Part shown: positions 9,780 to 17,463 of the stretch, one piece after another
Numbering within the stretch: the first letter of the stretch is position 1
Layout: the number at the start of each line of letters is the position of its first letter
Assembly: GCF_003710915.1 (NCBI RefSeq)
Contig: NZ_RHHR01000002.1
Coordinates: 28,588 to 92,587 of the forward strand
DNA from: Brevibacillus invocatus
GTDB taxonomy: Bacteria; Bacillota; Bacilli; Brevibacillales; Brevibacillaceae
Direction: 5' to 3'
Length of the DNA: 64,000 nt
Notes under the pieces: generated by a model
Database searches by the model: none
What the model was told of the DNA's origin: nothing
Seen by the model: the letters and a program-made list of their open reading frames with translations, nothing else
Translations under genes and position numbers: made by a program

Positions 9780-11086
9780 GATCTATCGTTTTGTCTGATG
9801 ATTGTTTCCAGCTCCTCGCGTGGAAGCTTGTTGATGACATGTATGAAATAGCTGGCTAGCTCTTCATCGAATTGTGTTCCCGCTCCCCGGCGTATTTCCT
9901 GCAACGCTTCTTCTACTGGCAAGCCTTTGCGGTAAGGACGATCAGCCACCATCGCATCAAAAGCATCGGATATCGCCAGAATGCGCGCAATCAGTGGAAT
10001 TTCATTACCGACCAAACCATCCGGGTAGCCTTTGCCGTCGATGCGTTCATGATGGGAGCGGATTGCGGGCAGCAATTCATGGAACATCCCAGCCTGTTTA
10101 ATGATCTCGTATCCGATCACCGTGTGCTGTTTGATTTTATCGTATTCCTCCGGTGTTAGCTTTCCCTTTTTGTTCAAAATTTCGTCTTCGATCCCGATCT
10201 TCCCGATGTCATGCAGAATGCCGCCAAAGTAAACCTCTTCTACCTTCTCGGGAGACATGCCGATCTGTTTGGCAATTTCTCTGCCCCAGTGAGCTACTCG
10301 CTGAGAGTGGCCACTCGTATAATGGTCGCGGGCGTCGATGGAAGCTGCCATGGTTGTCAGGAATTTATGGTTGAAGCTTTTCACTTCTTCTACTTTTTGC
10401 TGGAGTTTTTGAACATTCTCATAGTAATGAAGAAATACATAACTAATTGTAAAAAATGCAATAATCATGGGGGCAAGCGCAACGAGTCCGTATGATTCAA
10501 CAAGTCTTGAGCCTACACCAGCCAGGATCATGAGTAGAAGATACGTAGAGGTAAACCCTCTGGTCATCTCTTTGACGGCACGCATCCAACTCATTTTATA
10601 AAAATAAGAGATACCCAGGCCACATAAAATCAAGTTCACAAACCAGTAAACGACTGCTAACAACAAGTCTGAAATGAGTGGCGAAATGACGTGCAAACTT
10701 TGAAACCACTCATTTAAAAAAGCTACTGTCCATATGGTCATTAATAACTGGCCGAGATTAACAATAGCTTTTATAAGATTAAAACGCACAAGAAAAGCGA
10801 TGATCAGAGCCTCGATCACTGCTGTCCAAACACCAACCCATACCCCATAGAGGAGTATTCCTGAGAATATCACTGCATTGTTAACAGTTAAAACGGCATT
10901 CGAAAGTCGGACTGGAAGAAAGCATGAAAAAACGGTGAGGAGAGTATATATAAATAATACCCCCCAATGCTCTCTGGGTTCCCACTCAGATAATGATGAA
11001 TAAAAAATACTGATTGCTGCTAGCACAAATCCCACTTGGACAATGATGCCCTTTATAATAAACCTCAAGTCATTTTTTTGTCGCAT
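9749..11086 (-). CDS. membrane-bound HD-GYP c-di-GMP phosphodiesterase
   Basis: 445 residues. About six or seven membrane segments fill residues 8-220, then a short coiled linker leads into an HD-GYP domain (about 235-435). The metal and catalytic motifs are intact: HD at 292-293 in HDIGK, HHE at 345-347 and GYP at 353-355, so hydrolysis of cyclic di-GMP is expected. The ATG overlaps the DUF5317 gene by 17 bp and has GAGAAGG upstream. The operon leader carries two c-di-GMP-II riboswitch-like aptamers, which strongly suggests feedback by the substrate. What the membrane part senses is unknown. Confidence 0.88.
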   Translation of the reverse strand: MRQKNDLRFIIKGIIVQVGFVLAAISIFYSSLSEWEPREHWGVLFIYTLLTVFSCFLPVRLSNAVLTVNNAVIFSGILLYGVWVGVWTAVIEALIIAFLVRFNLIKAIVNLGQLLMTIWTVAFLNEWFQSLHVISPLISDLLLAVVYWFVNLILCGLGISYFYKMSWMRAVKEMTRGFTSTYLLLMILAGVGSRLVESYGLVALAPMIIAFFTISYVFLHYYENVQKLQQKVEEVKSFNHKFLTTMAASIDARDHYTSGHSQRVAHWGREIAKQIGMSPEKVEEVYFGGILHDIGKIGIEDEILNKKGKLTPEEYDKIKQHTVIGYEIIKQAGMFHELLPAIRSHHERIDGKGYPDGLVGNEIPLIARILAISDAFDAMVADRPYRKGLPVEEALQEIRRGAGTQFDEELASYFIHVINKLPREELETIIRQNDRSQKPLQDVFR

Positions 11087-11621
11087 AGCTTTTACCTTCT
11101 CGGAGTTGTATTAGAGATATTGGCTTATTCATAAGTCGCTGTACTAGTAAAAATGCCCCGAGCATTATAAAGATGTCCCCGATACTAATAATGCGCGGAA
11201 TGATCGAGGGCATATAGATCACATCTGTCAAAAATGGGAAATTTGAACTTTCAGTTAAAATGGAATGCTTGAAATTGGTTCCATTGATTACAGGCTCCAA
11301 GTCATATGGCAATTTTTTCGCCTGTTCTGGATCAATAGGCATTTTACCACCGTTCGTCCAAATGGCAATTGCATTTAACAGCCATCCAACCAAGAAGATT
11401 CTAATATCTTCGAATTCCCGATTGAACAATAGAAACGCCAGAATAAAAACATAAGCTATCGAGATGAAAATGCCGCCTTGCAACGGAAAAAAAACAGCAA
11501 ACGCTTGCAATACAACGGTAACAACCAACAAATAGATTTTGTGAAACTTAGGAAATTCCTTTATTCTTCCTCCCCGTATTAAGGCGACGAGAAATGAAAA
11601 ACAAATGATGTCCAAGAGCAT
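11070..11621 (-). CDS. DUF5317-type membrane protein
   Basis: About 183 residues with four or five hydrophobic segments and no catalytic motif. I recognise the general look of the DUF5317 family, which often sits next to HD-GYP genes in Firmicutes. Start at 11621 (MLLDIICFSF) with GGGGGAAAG upstream; the frame extends to 11660 but overlaps a terminator. The overlap with the HD-GYP gene suggests the two products act together, perhaps with this one as sensor or assembly partner. That is inference. Confidence 0.7.
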   Translation of the reverse strand: MLLDIICFSFLVALIRGGRIKEFPKFHKIYLLVVTVVLQAFAVFFPLQGGIFISIAYVFILAFLLFNREFEDIRIFLVGWLLNAIAIWTNGGKMPIDPEQAKKLPYDLEPVINGTNFKHSILTESSNFPFLTDVIYMPSIIPRIISIGDIFIMLGAFLLVQRLMNKPISLIQLREGKSYATKK

Positions 11622-11640
11622 GTAACTTTCCCCCAAGTTT

Positions 11641-11673
11641 AAGAAAAAACACCACTTCAAGCAAGCGGTGTTT
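11641..11673 (-). terminator. intercistronic terminator or attenuator between the peptide ORF and DUF5317
   Basis: On the minus strand AACACCGCTT and AAGTGGTGTT form a 10-bp stem with one G-U pair and a 5-base loop, followed by TTTTTTCTT. It lies between the stop codon of the 25-residue ORF and the DUF5317 ribosome site. The downstream genes would then be transcribed only by readthrough. Confidence 0.75.
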
Positions 11674-11687
11674 CTTCATTGCAGTTA

Positions 11688-11765
11688 TTAACCAATGTGC
11701 CAGTTTGCTGATGTAGCTGCCACAATAGCAACCACCATCATAATTGCTGCGAACCATTTTTTCAT
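11688..11765 (-). CDS. 25-residue hydrophobic peptide downstream of tandem riboswitches
   Basis: A short ORF with a very strong ribosome site (GGAGGGGG seven bases before the ATG). The product has a Lys-Lys N-terminus, a hydrophobic core of about 16 residues (FAAIMMVVAIVAATSA) and ends NWHIG, followed by tandem TAA stops. It could be a small membrane peptide, a secreted signal with an export leader, or a leader ORF. There is no cysteine, so it is not a usual AgrD-type cyclic peptide. It is the first ORF after two c-di-GMP-II-like aptamers and precedes DUF5317 and HD-GYP genes. Confidence 0.65.
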   Translation of the reverse strand: MKKWFAAIMMVVAIVAATSANWHIG

Positions 11766-11790
11766 TTTCGTTCCCCCTCCTTCTTACATT

Positions 11791-11872
11791 GTGGAGAAAG
11801 CTGGTTTCGCTACTTGTGCGAGATAGAAGCCAAGCGACCATATAAAGCTTCTACCCCTCTTTCCTTTCTCAC
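11791..11872 (-). ncRNA. c-di-GMP-II riboswitch aptamer, ORF-proximal copy
   Basis: On the minus strand an outer stem (GTGAGAAAG with CTTTCTCCAC) encloses an A-rich GGAAAGA segment and a hairpin TAGAAGC/GCTTCTA (11847-11853 with 11824-11830) with a 16-base loop. The loop contains TGGTCGCTTG, whose TCGCT can pair with AGCGA in AGTAGCGAAACC downstream, forming a pseudoknot. Loop length, the TTGG-pseudoknot-CTTG pattern and the AGTAG-pseudoknot-AACC pattern match what I recall of the c-di-GMP-II class. Its 3' outer strand can also pair with the peptide ORF ribosome site. Confidence 0.78.
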
Positions 11873-11880
11873 ATGGAAAG

Positions 11881-11955
11881 TGAAAGGGCGGATTCGCTAC
11901 TCGCTCCATACGGACCAAGCGACCAAATACAGTCCGTATTTCTTTGCGCTTTCTT
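11881..11955 (-). ncRNA. c-di-GMP-II riboswitch aptamer, promoter-proximal copy
   Basis: Same architecture as the neighbouring copy. The hairpin stem is ATACGGAC/GTCCGTAT (11932-11939 with 11908-11915), different in sequence but equal in role, with a 16-base loop holding TGGTCGCTTG, and the partner AGCGA in GAGTAGCGAATCC. The outer stem pairs GAAAG with CTTTC. Two copies with conserved loops and compensating stem changes support a functional tandem RNA. The predicted transcription start lies just at its 5' end. Confidence 0.76.
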
Positions 11956-11961
11956 ACCTAT

Positions 11962-11991
11962 ATTTTACACGTTAGTGACAAAATTCGGCAA
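11962..11991 (-). promoter_or_regulatory. promoter of the c-di-GMP riboswitch operon
   Basis: On the minus strand TTGCCG (11986-11991), an 18-bp spacer and TAAAAT (11962-11967). Initiation about 7 bases on would begin the RNA exactly at the first aptamer, which supports both calls. Confidence 0.6.
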
Positions 11992-12051
11992 TGATAGTTT
12001 TATATTCTATGTGATTATCATCAAATTGATTCTATAGCACTAGATCGATCA

Positions 12052-13023
12052 TCACACAAGAGCTGCTAGAATGGCCTTTTGGGCATGAAGACGGTTCTCT
12101 GCCTGATCGAAAATGAAAGAACGAGGGCCATCTATGACGCCTGCTGTCACTTCCTCGCCGCGATGAGCTGGCAAGCAGTGCAGGAAGAGATAGTCTGAAT
12201 CGGCATGAGCCACCAGTTGTTCATTCACCTGATACTGGGCAAAAGCCTTCATCCGTACCTCATTCTCTTCCTCAAAGCCCATGCTGGTCCATACATCGGT
12301 ATACACCGCATCTGCCCCCGCTACTGCCTCTGTCACATCATGCGTCAGCAACAGCTTGCCGCCGCTTTCCAGCGCATATTGCTGCGCTTTTTGCACGATG
12401 GAGCTCTCCATTTCATAGCCGGCAGGTGTAGCTACCCGCACATCCAAACCAAGCAGAACGGCAGCCAGCACGAGCGAATTGGCTACGTTGTTGCCATCGC
12501 CGACGTAGGCCAGCTTGATGCCTTTCAGCTTCCCTTTGTGCTCCCAGATCGTCAGCATGTCGGCAAGTGCCTGGCAAGGGTGGTACAAGTCCGTCAGACC
12601 GTTGATAATCGGGATGGACGCATGCTGGGCAAGCTCCTCCACGTAGGAGTGGGAGAAGGTGCGAATCATCACAGCGTCTACATAGCGGGAGAGCACCTTA
12701 GCCGTATCACTGATCGGCTCTCCCCGTCCCAGCTGCAGCTCTTTTCCGCTGAGGAACATTCCCATGCCGCCGAGCTGATACATGCCCACTTCAAAGGAGA
12801 CACGCGTACGCGTAGACGCCTTGTCAAAAATCATCCCCAGCGTTTTCCCTTGCAAAGGCTGGAAAGGCTGTCCGTGCTTTTGGAGCTGCTTGATATGAGC
12901 CGCCAGTTGAAGCAGCTCCATCAGCTCAGTTCCGTTAAACTCGTCAATGCGCAGCAGGTCTTTTCCTTTATGCTTGCTGAGCGGCAAGTTTGGTAAGTGT
13001 TCCAATATCTTCACTGGCTGCAT
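12052..13023 (-). CDS. argF: ornithine carbamoyltransferase
   Basis: Makes citrulline from ornithine and carbamoyl phosphate. 323 residues with the carbamoyl phosphate site STRTRVSFE and the ornithine-loop HCLPAHRGEEV. ATG at 13023 preceded by AGAGGTGG five bases away; an upstream GTG at 13032 is also in frame. The start lies inside the end of carB, giving about 55 bp overlap, so carA-carB-argF are read as one unit and feed carbamoyl phosphate directly to this enzyme. No convincing terminator was seen after it. Confidence 0.95.
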   Translation of the reverse strand: MQPVKILEHLPNLPLSKHKGKDLLRIDEFNGTELMELLQLAAHIKQLQKHGQPFQPLQGKTLGMIFDKASTRTRVSFEVGMYQLGGMGMFLSGKELQLGRGEPISDTAKVLSRYVDAVMIRTFSHSYVEELAQHASIPIINGLTDLYHPCQALADMLTIWEHKGKLKGIKLAYVGDGNNVANSLVLAAVLLGLDVRVATPAGYEMESSIVQKAQQYALESGGKLLLTHDVTEAVAGADAVYTDVWTSMGFEEENEVRMKAFAQYQVNEQLVAHADSDYLFLHCLPAHRGEEVTAGVIDGPRSFIFDQAENRLHAQKAILAALV

Positions 13024-16000
13024 GAGAGCCACCTCTTTTCTTCAGAATCGATTTCACGTATAGCTCAAAGGTTTCCACTGCCGAGAACAACGGTACGCCT
13101 TGCTGTACCAAGCGACTGCGCAGAGCGAATCCGTTGCGCCCCTGGCGATTTCCCTTCGTCGCGGTAACCAGAGCAAAAGCCGCTTTCTCCTGTTGCAACA
13201 AGGAAATCAGTTGGTCGTCCTGTTCCACTACGCTGTCAACATCGACACCCTGCGCGGACAGCCACTCCGCTGTTCCTGGCGTCGTCGCCAGCTTGGCTCC
13301 ATCTTCTTTCATTTGGGCAATGCTTGTGACCAGCTCCGCCTTTTTGTCACCGTCTGTCAACGAGAGCAGCACCAAGCCTCCAGCTTGCCAATCTCCGTAC
13401 ATGTTGTCCTTGAAAGCAAATGCTTTTCCTGCCGCCTCGGCAAACGTTCGTCCCAAGCCAAGCACTTCACCTGTAGACTTCATCTCTGGACCTAGTGCCG
13501 GGTCGACGCCATTCAGCTTGACAGTCGAGAAAACAGGAGCCTTGACGACTGCAAACGGGATATCAGGCAAGAGCCCTGTTCCGAAATTCATCGCTGACAG
13601 CTTCTCTCCCAATTGCGCGCGCACAGCCAGCTGGACCATCGGAATTCCGGTCACTTTGCTTGTGATCGGAACCGTACGTGAAGCACGGGGGTTTACTTCC
13701 AGCACGTACACCGTGTCTCCATCGATGACAAACTGGATATTGATCAAACCGATTGCACCCATTTCACGGGCAATCGCATCAGTATAGCTCGCAATTTTTT
13801 GTTTCACTTCATCAGAAAGCTCTGGCGCAGGGAAGAGGGCTACGCTATCCCCGGAGTGAATGCCGGCTTTTTCAACATGCTGAAAAATACCTGGAATAAG
13901 GACGTTCTCTCCATCACATACAGCATCTACTTCTGCTTCTCGCCCCGGAACGTACTTGTCAACCAGCAACGGGAAGAAGGTGCTGCTGTCCGGATGGTTC
14001 AACCAATCGTTGATCGTCGCTGACAGCTCTGACACGTCATGGACGACAGCCATCCCCTGTCCGCCGATCACATACGATGGACGCATCAATACCGGATAGC
14101 CGATCTCTTCAGCGATTGCCGCCGCATCCTCTTGAGAAGAGACTCCCTTTCCTGGAATGTGCGGAATGTTTAGCTTGCGCAGCATGTCGTAGAACAGTTC
14201 ACGGTCCTCTGCTCGAGCGATCGCGTCCAGCGATGTGCCCAGCACCTTCAGCCCTGCTTTTTCCAGCTTGGCTGCCAGGTTGATGGCGGTTTGTCCACCG
14301 AACTGAACCATGACGCCTTCTACCTGCTCGTGCTCTGCGATGTGCAGAACATCCTCCACGTGAAGAGGCTCGAAGTATAGGTGATCTGCCGTTTCGTAGT
14401 CCGTACTGACTGTCTCCGGGTTGTTGTTGACGACTACAGCTGCAATCCCGCTCTCCTGCAAAGACTTGGCTGCGTGAACGGAGCAATAGTCGAATTCAAT
14501 TCCCTGACCGATACGGATCGGACCAGAGCCCAGCACCAGCACTTTGCGGCCAGCCAGGTTCTCGACTTCGTCCACACCTTGCCAGTCGGAGTAATAGTAA
14601 GGGGTTTGCGCGTCAAATTCAGCCGCGCAGGTGTCTACAATTTTATACGTTGGCGCGATGCCTGCTTGCTTGCGCTCCGCTTTTACTTGTTCAGCTGTAG
14701 AGCCGATCAGGGAAGCGATCGTCTCGTCGGCAAAGCCGCGTTTCTTCGCTGTCATCAAAAGGTCTGCAGGCAATTCACTGCCAGCATGGGACCCCAGCTC
14801 CACTTCTAGATCCACAATCTTGCGAATGCTGCGCAGGAAGAATGGATCGACGCCAGTCAAGCTGTGCAGCTCCTCTTCGGTAAAGCCCTTGCGGATCGCT
14901 TCTGCCAAAACAAACAGACGAATGTCGGTTGCTTCCTGCAAAGCCGTACTCAATTGCTCATGCGTCCAGGATTCCAGCTCTGGTCTGGAGATGTGCGTGC
15001 AGCCCTGCTCCAGCGAGCGAACCGCTTTGAGCAGTCCTGCTTCCAGATTGCGAGCGATCGACATCACTTCTCCCGTCGCCTTCATCTGGGTTCCCAGCTT
15101 GCGATCTGCCAGCGGGAACTTGTCAAACGGGAAGCGTGGAATTTTCACTACGATATAGTCGAGAGCCGGCTCAAAGCTGGCGTACGTATAGCCCGTGATC
15201 GGATTGAGAACCTCATCCAGTCCGTAGCCCAAAGCGAGCTTGGCTGCGATCCGGGCGATCGGATAGCCCGTAGCTTTGGAAGCGAGCGCGCTGGAACGGC
15301 TCACCCTTGGATTTACTTCAATCAGTACATACTGATCAGACAAAGGATCGAGTGCAAATTGAATGTTGCATCCACCTACAACGCCCAAGGAGCGGATCAC
15401 TTTGGTGGAAACACTGCGCAGCATTTGATACTGCCGATCCGTCAAAGTCTGGGAAGGCGCGACAACGATACTGTCTCCCGTATGAATCCCTACAGGATCG
15501 AGATTTTCCATGTTGCACACGATAATGCAGGTGTCGTTGGCATCACGCATCACTTCATACTCGATTTCTTTCCAGCCTTTGACGCTTCGCTCGATCAACA
15601 CCTGGCCGATCGGGCTTGCTGCGATCCCGCCTGCTGCTACCTTGCGCAAGGTCGGTTCATCTGCAGCGATCCCTCCGCCTGCTCCCCCCAATGTATAGGC
15701 GGGACGCACAATGACGGGATATCCAATCGAATTGGCAAAGGCAATCGCTTCCTCTACCGACTCCACGGTGTCGCTCTCCGGTACAGGCTCACCGATTTGC
15801 TGCATCAGCTGTTTGAACAATTCACGGTCTTCCCCGTTTTGAATGGCTGCCAGCGGAGTTCCCAGCAGCTCGACGTTGTACTTTTGCAAAACACCTGCTT
15901 CAGACAGGGCAACAGCCAGATTCAGACCAGTCTGGCCACCCAATGTGGGCAAAAGGCCATCTGGTCTTTCCTTGGCGATGATCGCCGTGACAGATTCCAG

Positions 16001-16210
16001 CGTCAGCGGCTCCAGGTATACTTTGTCAGCTACCTGTTCATCTGTCATGATCGTAGCCGGGTTGTTATTGACCAGGACGACCTCCACGCCTGCTTCTTTC
16101 AAGGACAGGCAAGCCTGTGCGCCTGCATAGTCAAATTCTGCTGCCTGACCAATGACAATCGGACCAGAACCAATAACCAATACTTTATGAATGTGTGGCA
16201 ATTTAGGCAT
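12968..16210 (-). CDS. carB: carbamoyl-phosphate synthase large subunit (arginine-regulated)
   Basis: Synthesises carbamoyl phosphate from ammonia (from CarA), bicarbonate and two ATP. 1080 residues with the duplicated ATP-grasp architecture: two biotin-carboxylase-like halves (about 1-400 and 555-935), an oligomerisation region between, and a C-terminal MGS-like regulatory domain (about 940-1070). The two halves repeat the VLVIGSGPIVIGQ / VLVLGSGPIRIGQ nucleotide motif. The start overlaps carA by 8 bp. Location with argF behind an ARG-box promoter marks this as the arginine enzyme rather than the pyrimidine one. Confidence 0.96.
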   Translation of the reverse strand: MPKLPHIHKVLVIGSGPIVIGQAAEFDYAGAQACLSLKEAGVEVVLVNNNPATIMTDEQVADKVYLEPLTLESVTAIIAKERPDGLLPTLGGQTGLNLAVALSEAGVLQKYNVELLGTPLAAIQNGEDRELFKQLMQQIGEPVPESDTVESVEEAIAFANSIGYPVIVRPAYTLGGAGGGIAADEPTLRKVAAGGIAASPIGQVLIERSVKGWKEIEYEVMRDANDTCIIVCNMENLDPVGIHTGDSIVVAPSQTLTDRQYQMLRSVSTKVIRSLGVVGGCNIQFALDPLSDQYVLIEVNPRVSRSSALASKATGYPIARIAAKLALGYGLDEVLNPITGYTYASFEPALDYIVVKIPRFPFDKFPLADRKLGTQMKATGEVMSIARNLEAGLLKAVRSLEQGCTHISRPELESWTHEQLSTALQEATDIRLFVLAEAIRKGFTEEELHSLTGVDPFFLRSIRKIVDLEVELGSHAGSELPADLLMTAKKRGFADETIASLIGSTAEQVKAERKQAGIAPTYKIVDTCAAEFDAQTPYYYSDWQGVDEVENLAGRKVLVLGSGPIRIGQGIEFDYCSVHAAKSLQESGIAAVVVNNNPETVSTDYETADHLYFEPLHVEDVLHIAEHEQVEGVMVQFGGQTAINLAAKLEKAGLKVLGTSLDAIARAEDRELFYDMLRKLNIPHIPGKGVSSQEDAAAIAEEIGYPVLMRPSYVIGGQGMAVVHDVSELSATINDWLNHPDSSTFFPLLVDKYVPGREAEVDAVCDGENVLIPGIFQHVEKAGIHSGDSVALFPAPELSDEVKQKIASYTDAIAREMGAIGLINIQFVIDGDTVYVLEVNPRASRTVPITSKVTGIPMVQLAVRAQLGEKLSAMNFGTGLLPDIPFAVVKAPVFSTVKLNGVDPALGPEMKSTGEVLGLGRTFAEAAGKAFAFKDNMYGDWQAGGLVLLSLTDGDKKAELVTSIAQMKEDGAKLATTPGTAEWLSAQGVDVDSVVEQDDQLISLLQQEKAAFALVTATKGNRQGRNGFALRSRLVQQGVPLFSAVETFELYVKSILKKRGGSHAASEDIGTLTKLAAQQA

Positions 16211-17309
16211 ATCTGTTCGCTCCTACTACGCGCATCGACTGCAAGAATTGGTGGAAAATGTGAGAAGTATCGCTAGGTCCGGGATGTGCTTCCGGATGGA
16301 ACTGTACACTGAAAACGGGCATGCTCTGATGACAGAGTCCTTCGACCGAGCCGTCATTGACGTTACGATAGGAGACCGTCAGCTGTCGTTTGTCCAGCGA
16401 CTCCTCCTTCACCACGTACCCGTGATTTTGCGATGTCATGTAAACCTTGCCTGTCATAAGCTCCTTGACAGGGTGATTGCCGCCGCGATGACCGTACGCC
16501 AGCTTTTCTGTCTTTCCGCCAAACATCAGGGCCAGCACTTGATGCCCCAGGCAAATGCCAAGCGTCGGAATCTGTTCCACGAGTTTGCGCCATTCGCTGC
16601 AATACGCGAGGAGATGCTCAGGGTCACCAGGGCCGTTGGAAAAGAGCAGACCATCTGGCTGCAGTTCTTTGATCTGGGAGATCGGCGTGTCAAAAGGCAC
16701 GACGGTTACTTTGCACTCCATTTTGAGCAAGGCGTGGAGAATCGAGGTTTTCATCCCCAAATCCACGAGTACCACATGCTCGCCGTTACCTGTGTAGCGT
16801 AGGATCTGCTGTGTGGAAACATCAGCGACCAGCGATTTCTTCGCATGCTTGGATCGCAGGGAAACGACTTCCTCCGCGGACAAAATACGGTCGGAAATCA
16901 CGCCGAATACCGGTCCATTTTGCCGTACGCGCTTGGTAATCGTCCTCGTATCGATTCCGGCGAGAATCGGAAATCCGTATTGATCCGCAATCTCCGCCAG
17001 TGTTTTTCTGGACTGATAGTGGCTGGGCTCATTGCACAGCTCACTGATGATCATTCCTGTGAGAGCAGGCTTAGCTGCCTCGAAATCCTGATCGTTAATG
17101 CCGTAATTGCCGATCAGAGGATAGGTAAAGGTGACGATCTGCCCTGCAAAGGAAGGGTCGCTCATCACTTCCTGATACCCTGTCATTCCTGTATGAAAAA
17201 CCACTTCACCAAATCCGCTAATCAAGGCTCCGTATAACGTTCCTGTAAAAACCTCGCCACTCTCCAGCGTGAGGTATCCTGTTCCATGTCCAGTGTTCTC
17301 TCTATTCAT
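16203..17309 (-). CDS. carA: carbamoyl-phosphate synthase small (glutaminase) subunit
   Basis: Class I glutamine amidotransferase that supplies ammonia to CarB. 368 residues: an N-terminal CarA-specific domain (about 1-160) and a GATase domain with the nucleophile region GICLGHQ and the HPEAHPGP histidine/glutamate motif. ATG at 17309 with AGGAGTGG upstream. First gene of carA-carB-argF with its own ArgR-type promoter 60-90 bp upstream. Confidence 0.96.
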   Translation of the reverse strand: MNRENTGHGTGYLTLESGEVFTGTLYGALISGFGEVVFHTGMTGYQEVMSDPSFAGQIVTFTYPLIGNYGINDQDFEAAKPALTGMIISELCNEPSHYQSRKTLAEIADQYGFPILAGIDTRTITKRVRQNGPVFGVISDRILSAEEVVSLRSKHAKKSLVADVSTQQILRYTGNGEHVVLVDLGMKTSILHALLKMECKVTVVPFDTPISQIKELQPDGLLFSNGPGDPEHLLAYCSEWRKLVEQIPTLGICLGHQVLALMFGGKTEKLAYGHRGGNHPVKELMTGKVYMTSQNHGYVVKEESLDKRQLTVSYRNVNDGSVEGLCHQSMPVFSVQFHPEAHPGPSDTSHIFHQFLQSMRVVGANRYA

Positions 17310-17366
17310 CTATGAAAGCCACTCCTCTCCAAAGGGCACTCGCTAACCTGAATATATGCAACCATG

Positions 17367-17401
17367 TGTATTAATATACATTTCATTTAATAAAAATGCA
17401 A
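17367..17401 (-). promoter_or_regulatory. carAB-argF promoter with two ArgR boxes
   Basis: On the minus strand TTGCAT (17396-17401), a 17-bp spacer and TATATT (17373-17378). The plus-strand sequence TGTATTAATATACA (17367-17380) is a perfect palindromic ARG box over the -10. A second, weaker box (17387-17400) covers the -35 side. The layout matches the argG and argC promoters in this window. Confidence 0.78.
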
Positions 17402-17463
17402 CGAGTTTTTTGAATCCTTTCACTCGTTGCCCATGACAAATCATTCCATCTATTCACTATGTT

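Noticed and set aside
11688..11765. The 25-residue ORF as an AgrD-type cyclic lactone precursor
   Set aside because: There is no cysteine or serine in the right place, no acidic C-terminal tail, and no AgrB or sensor kinase nearby.
11791..11955. Tandem RNA as c-di-GMP-I (GEMM) riboswitches or an unknown class
   Set aside because: The GEMM three-way junction, GNRA tetraloop and receptor are absent. The pseudoknot pattern, 16-base loop and AGTAG...AACC elements fit the c-di-GMP-II class instead.
14864..16276. 470-codon plus-strand open frame opposite carB
   Set aside because: It overlaps the strongly conserved carB in antisense, with no recognisable domain.
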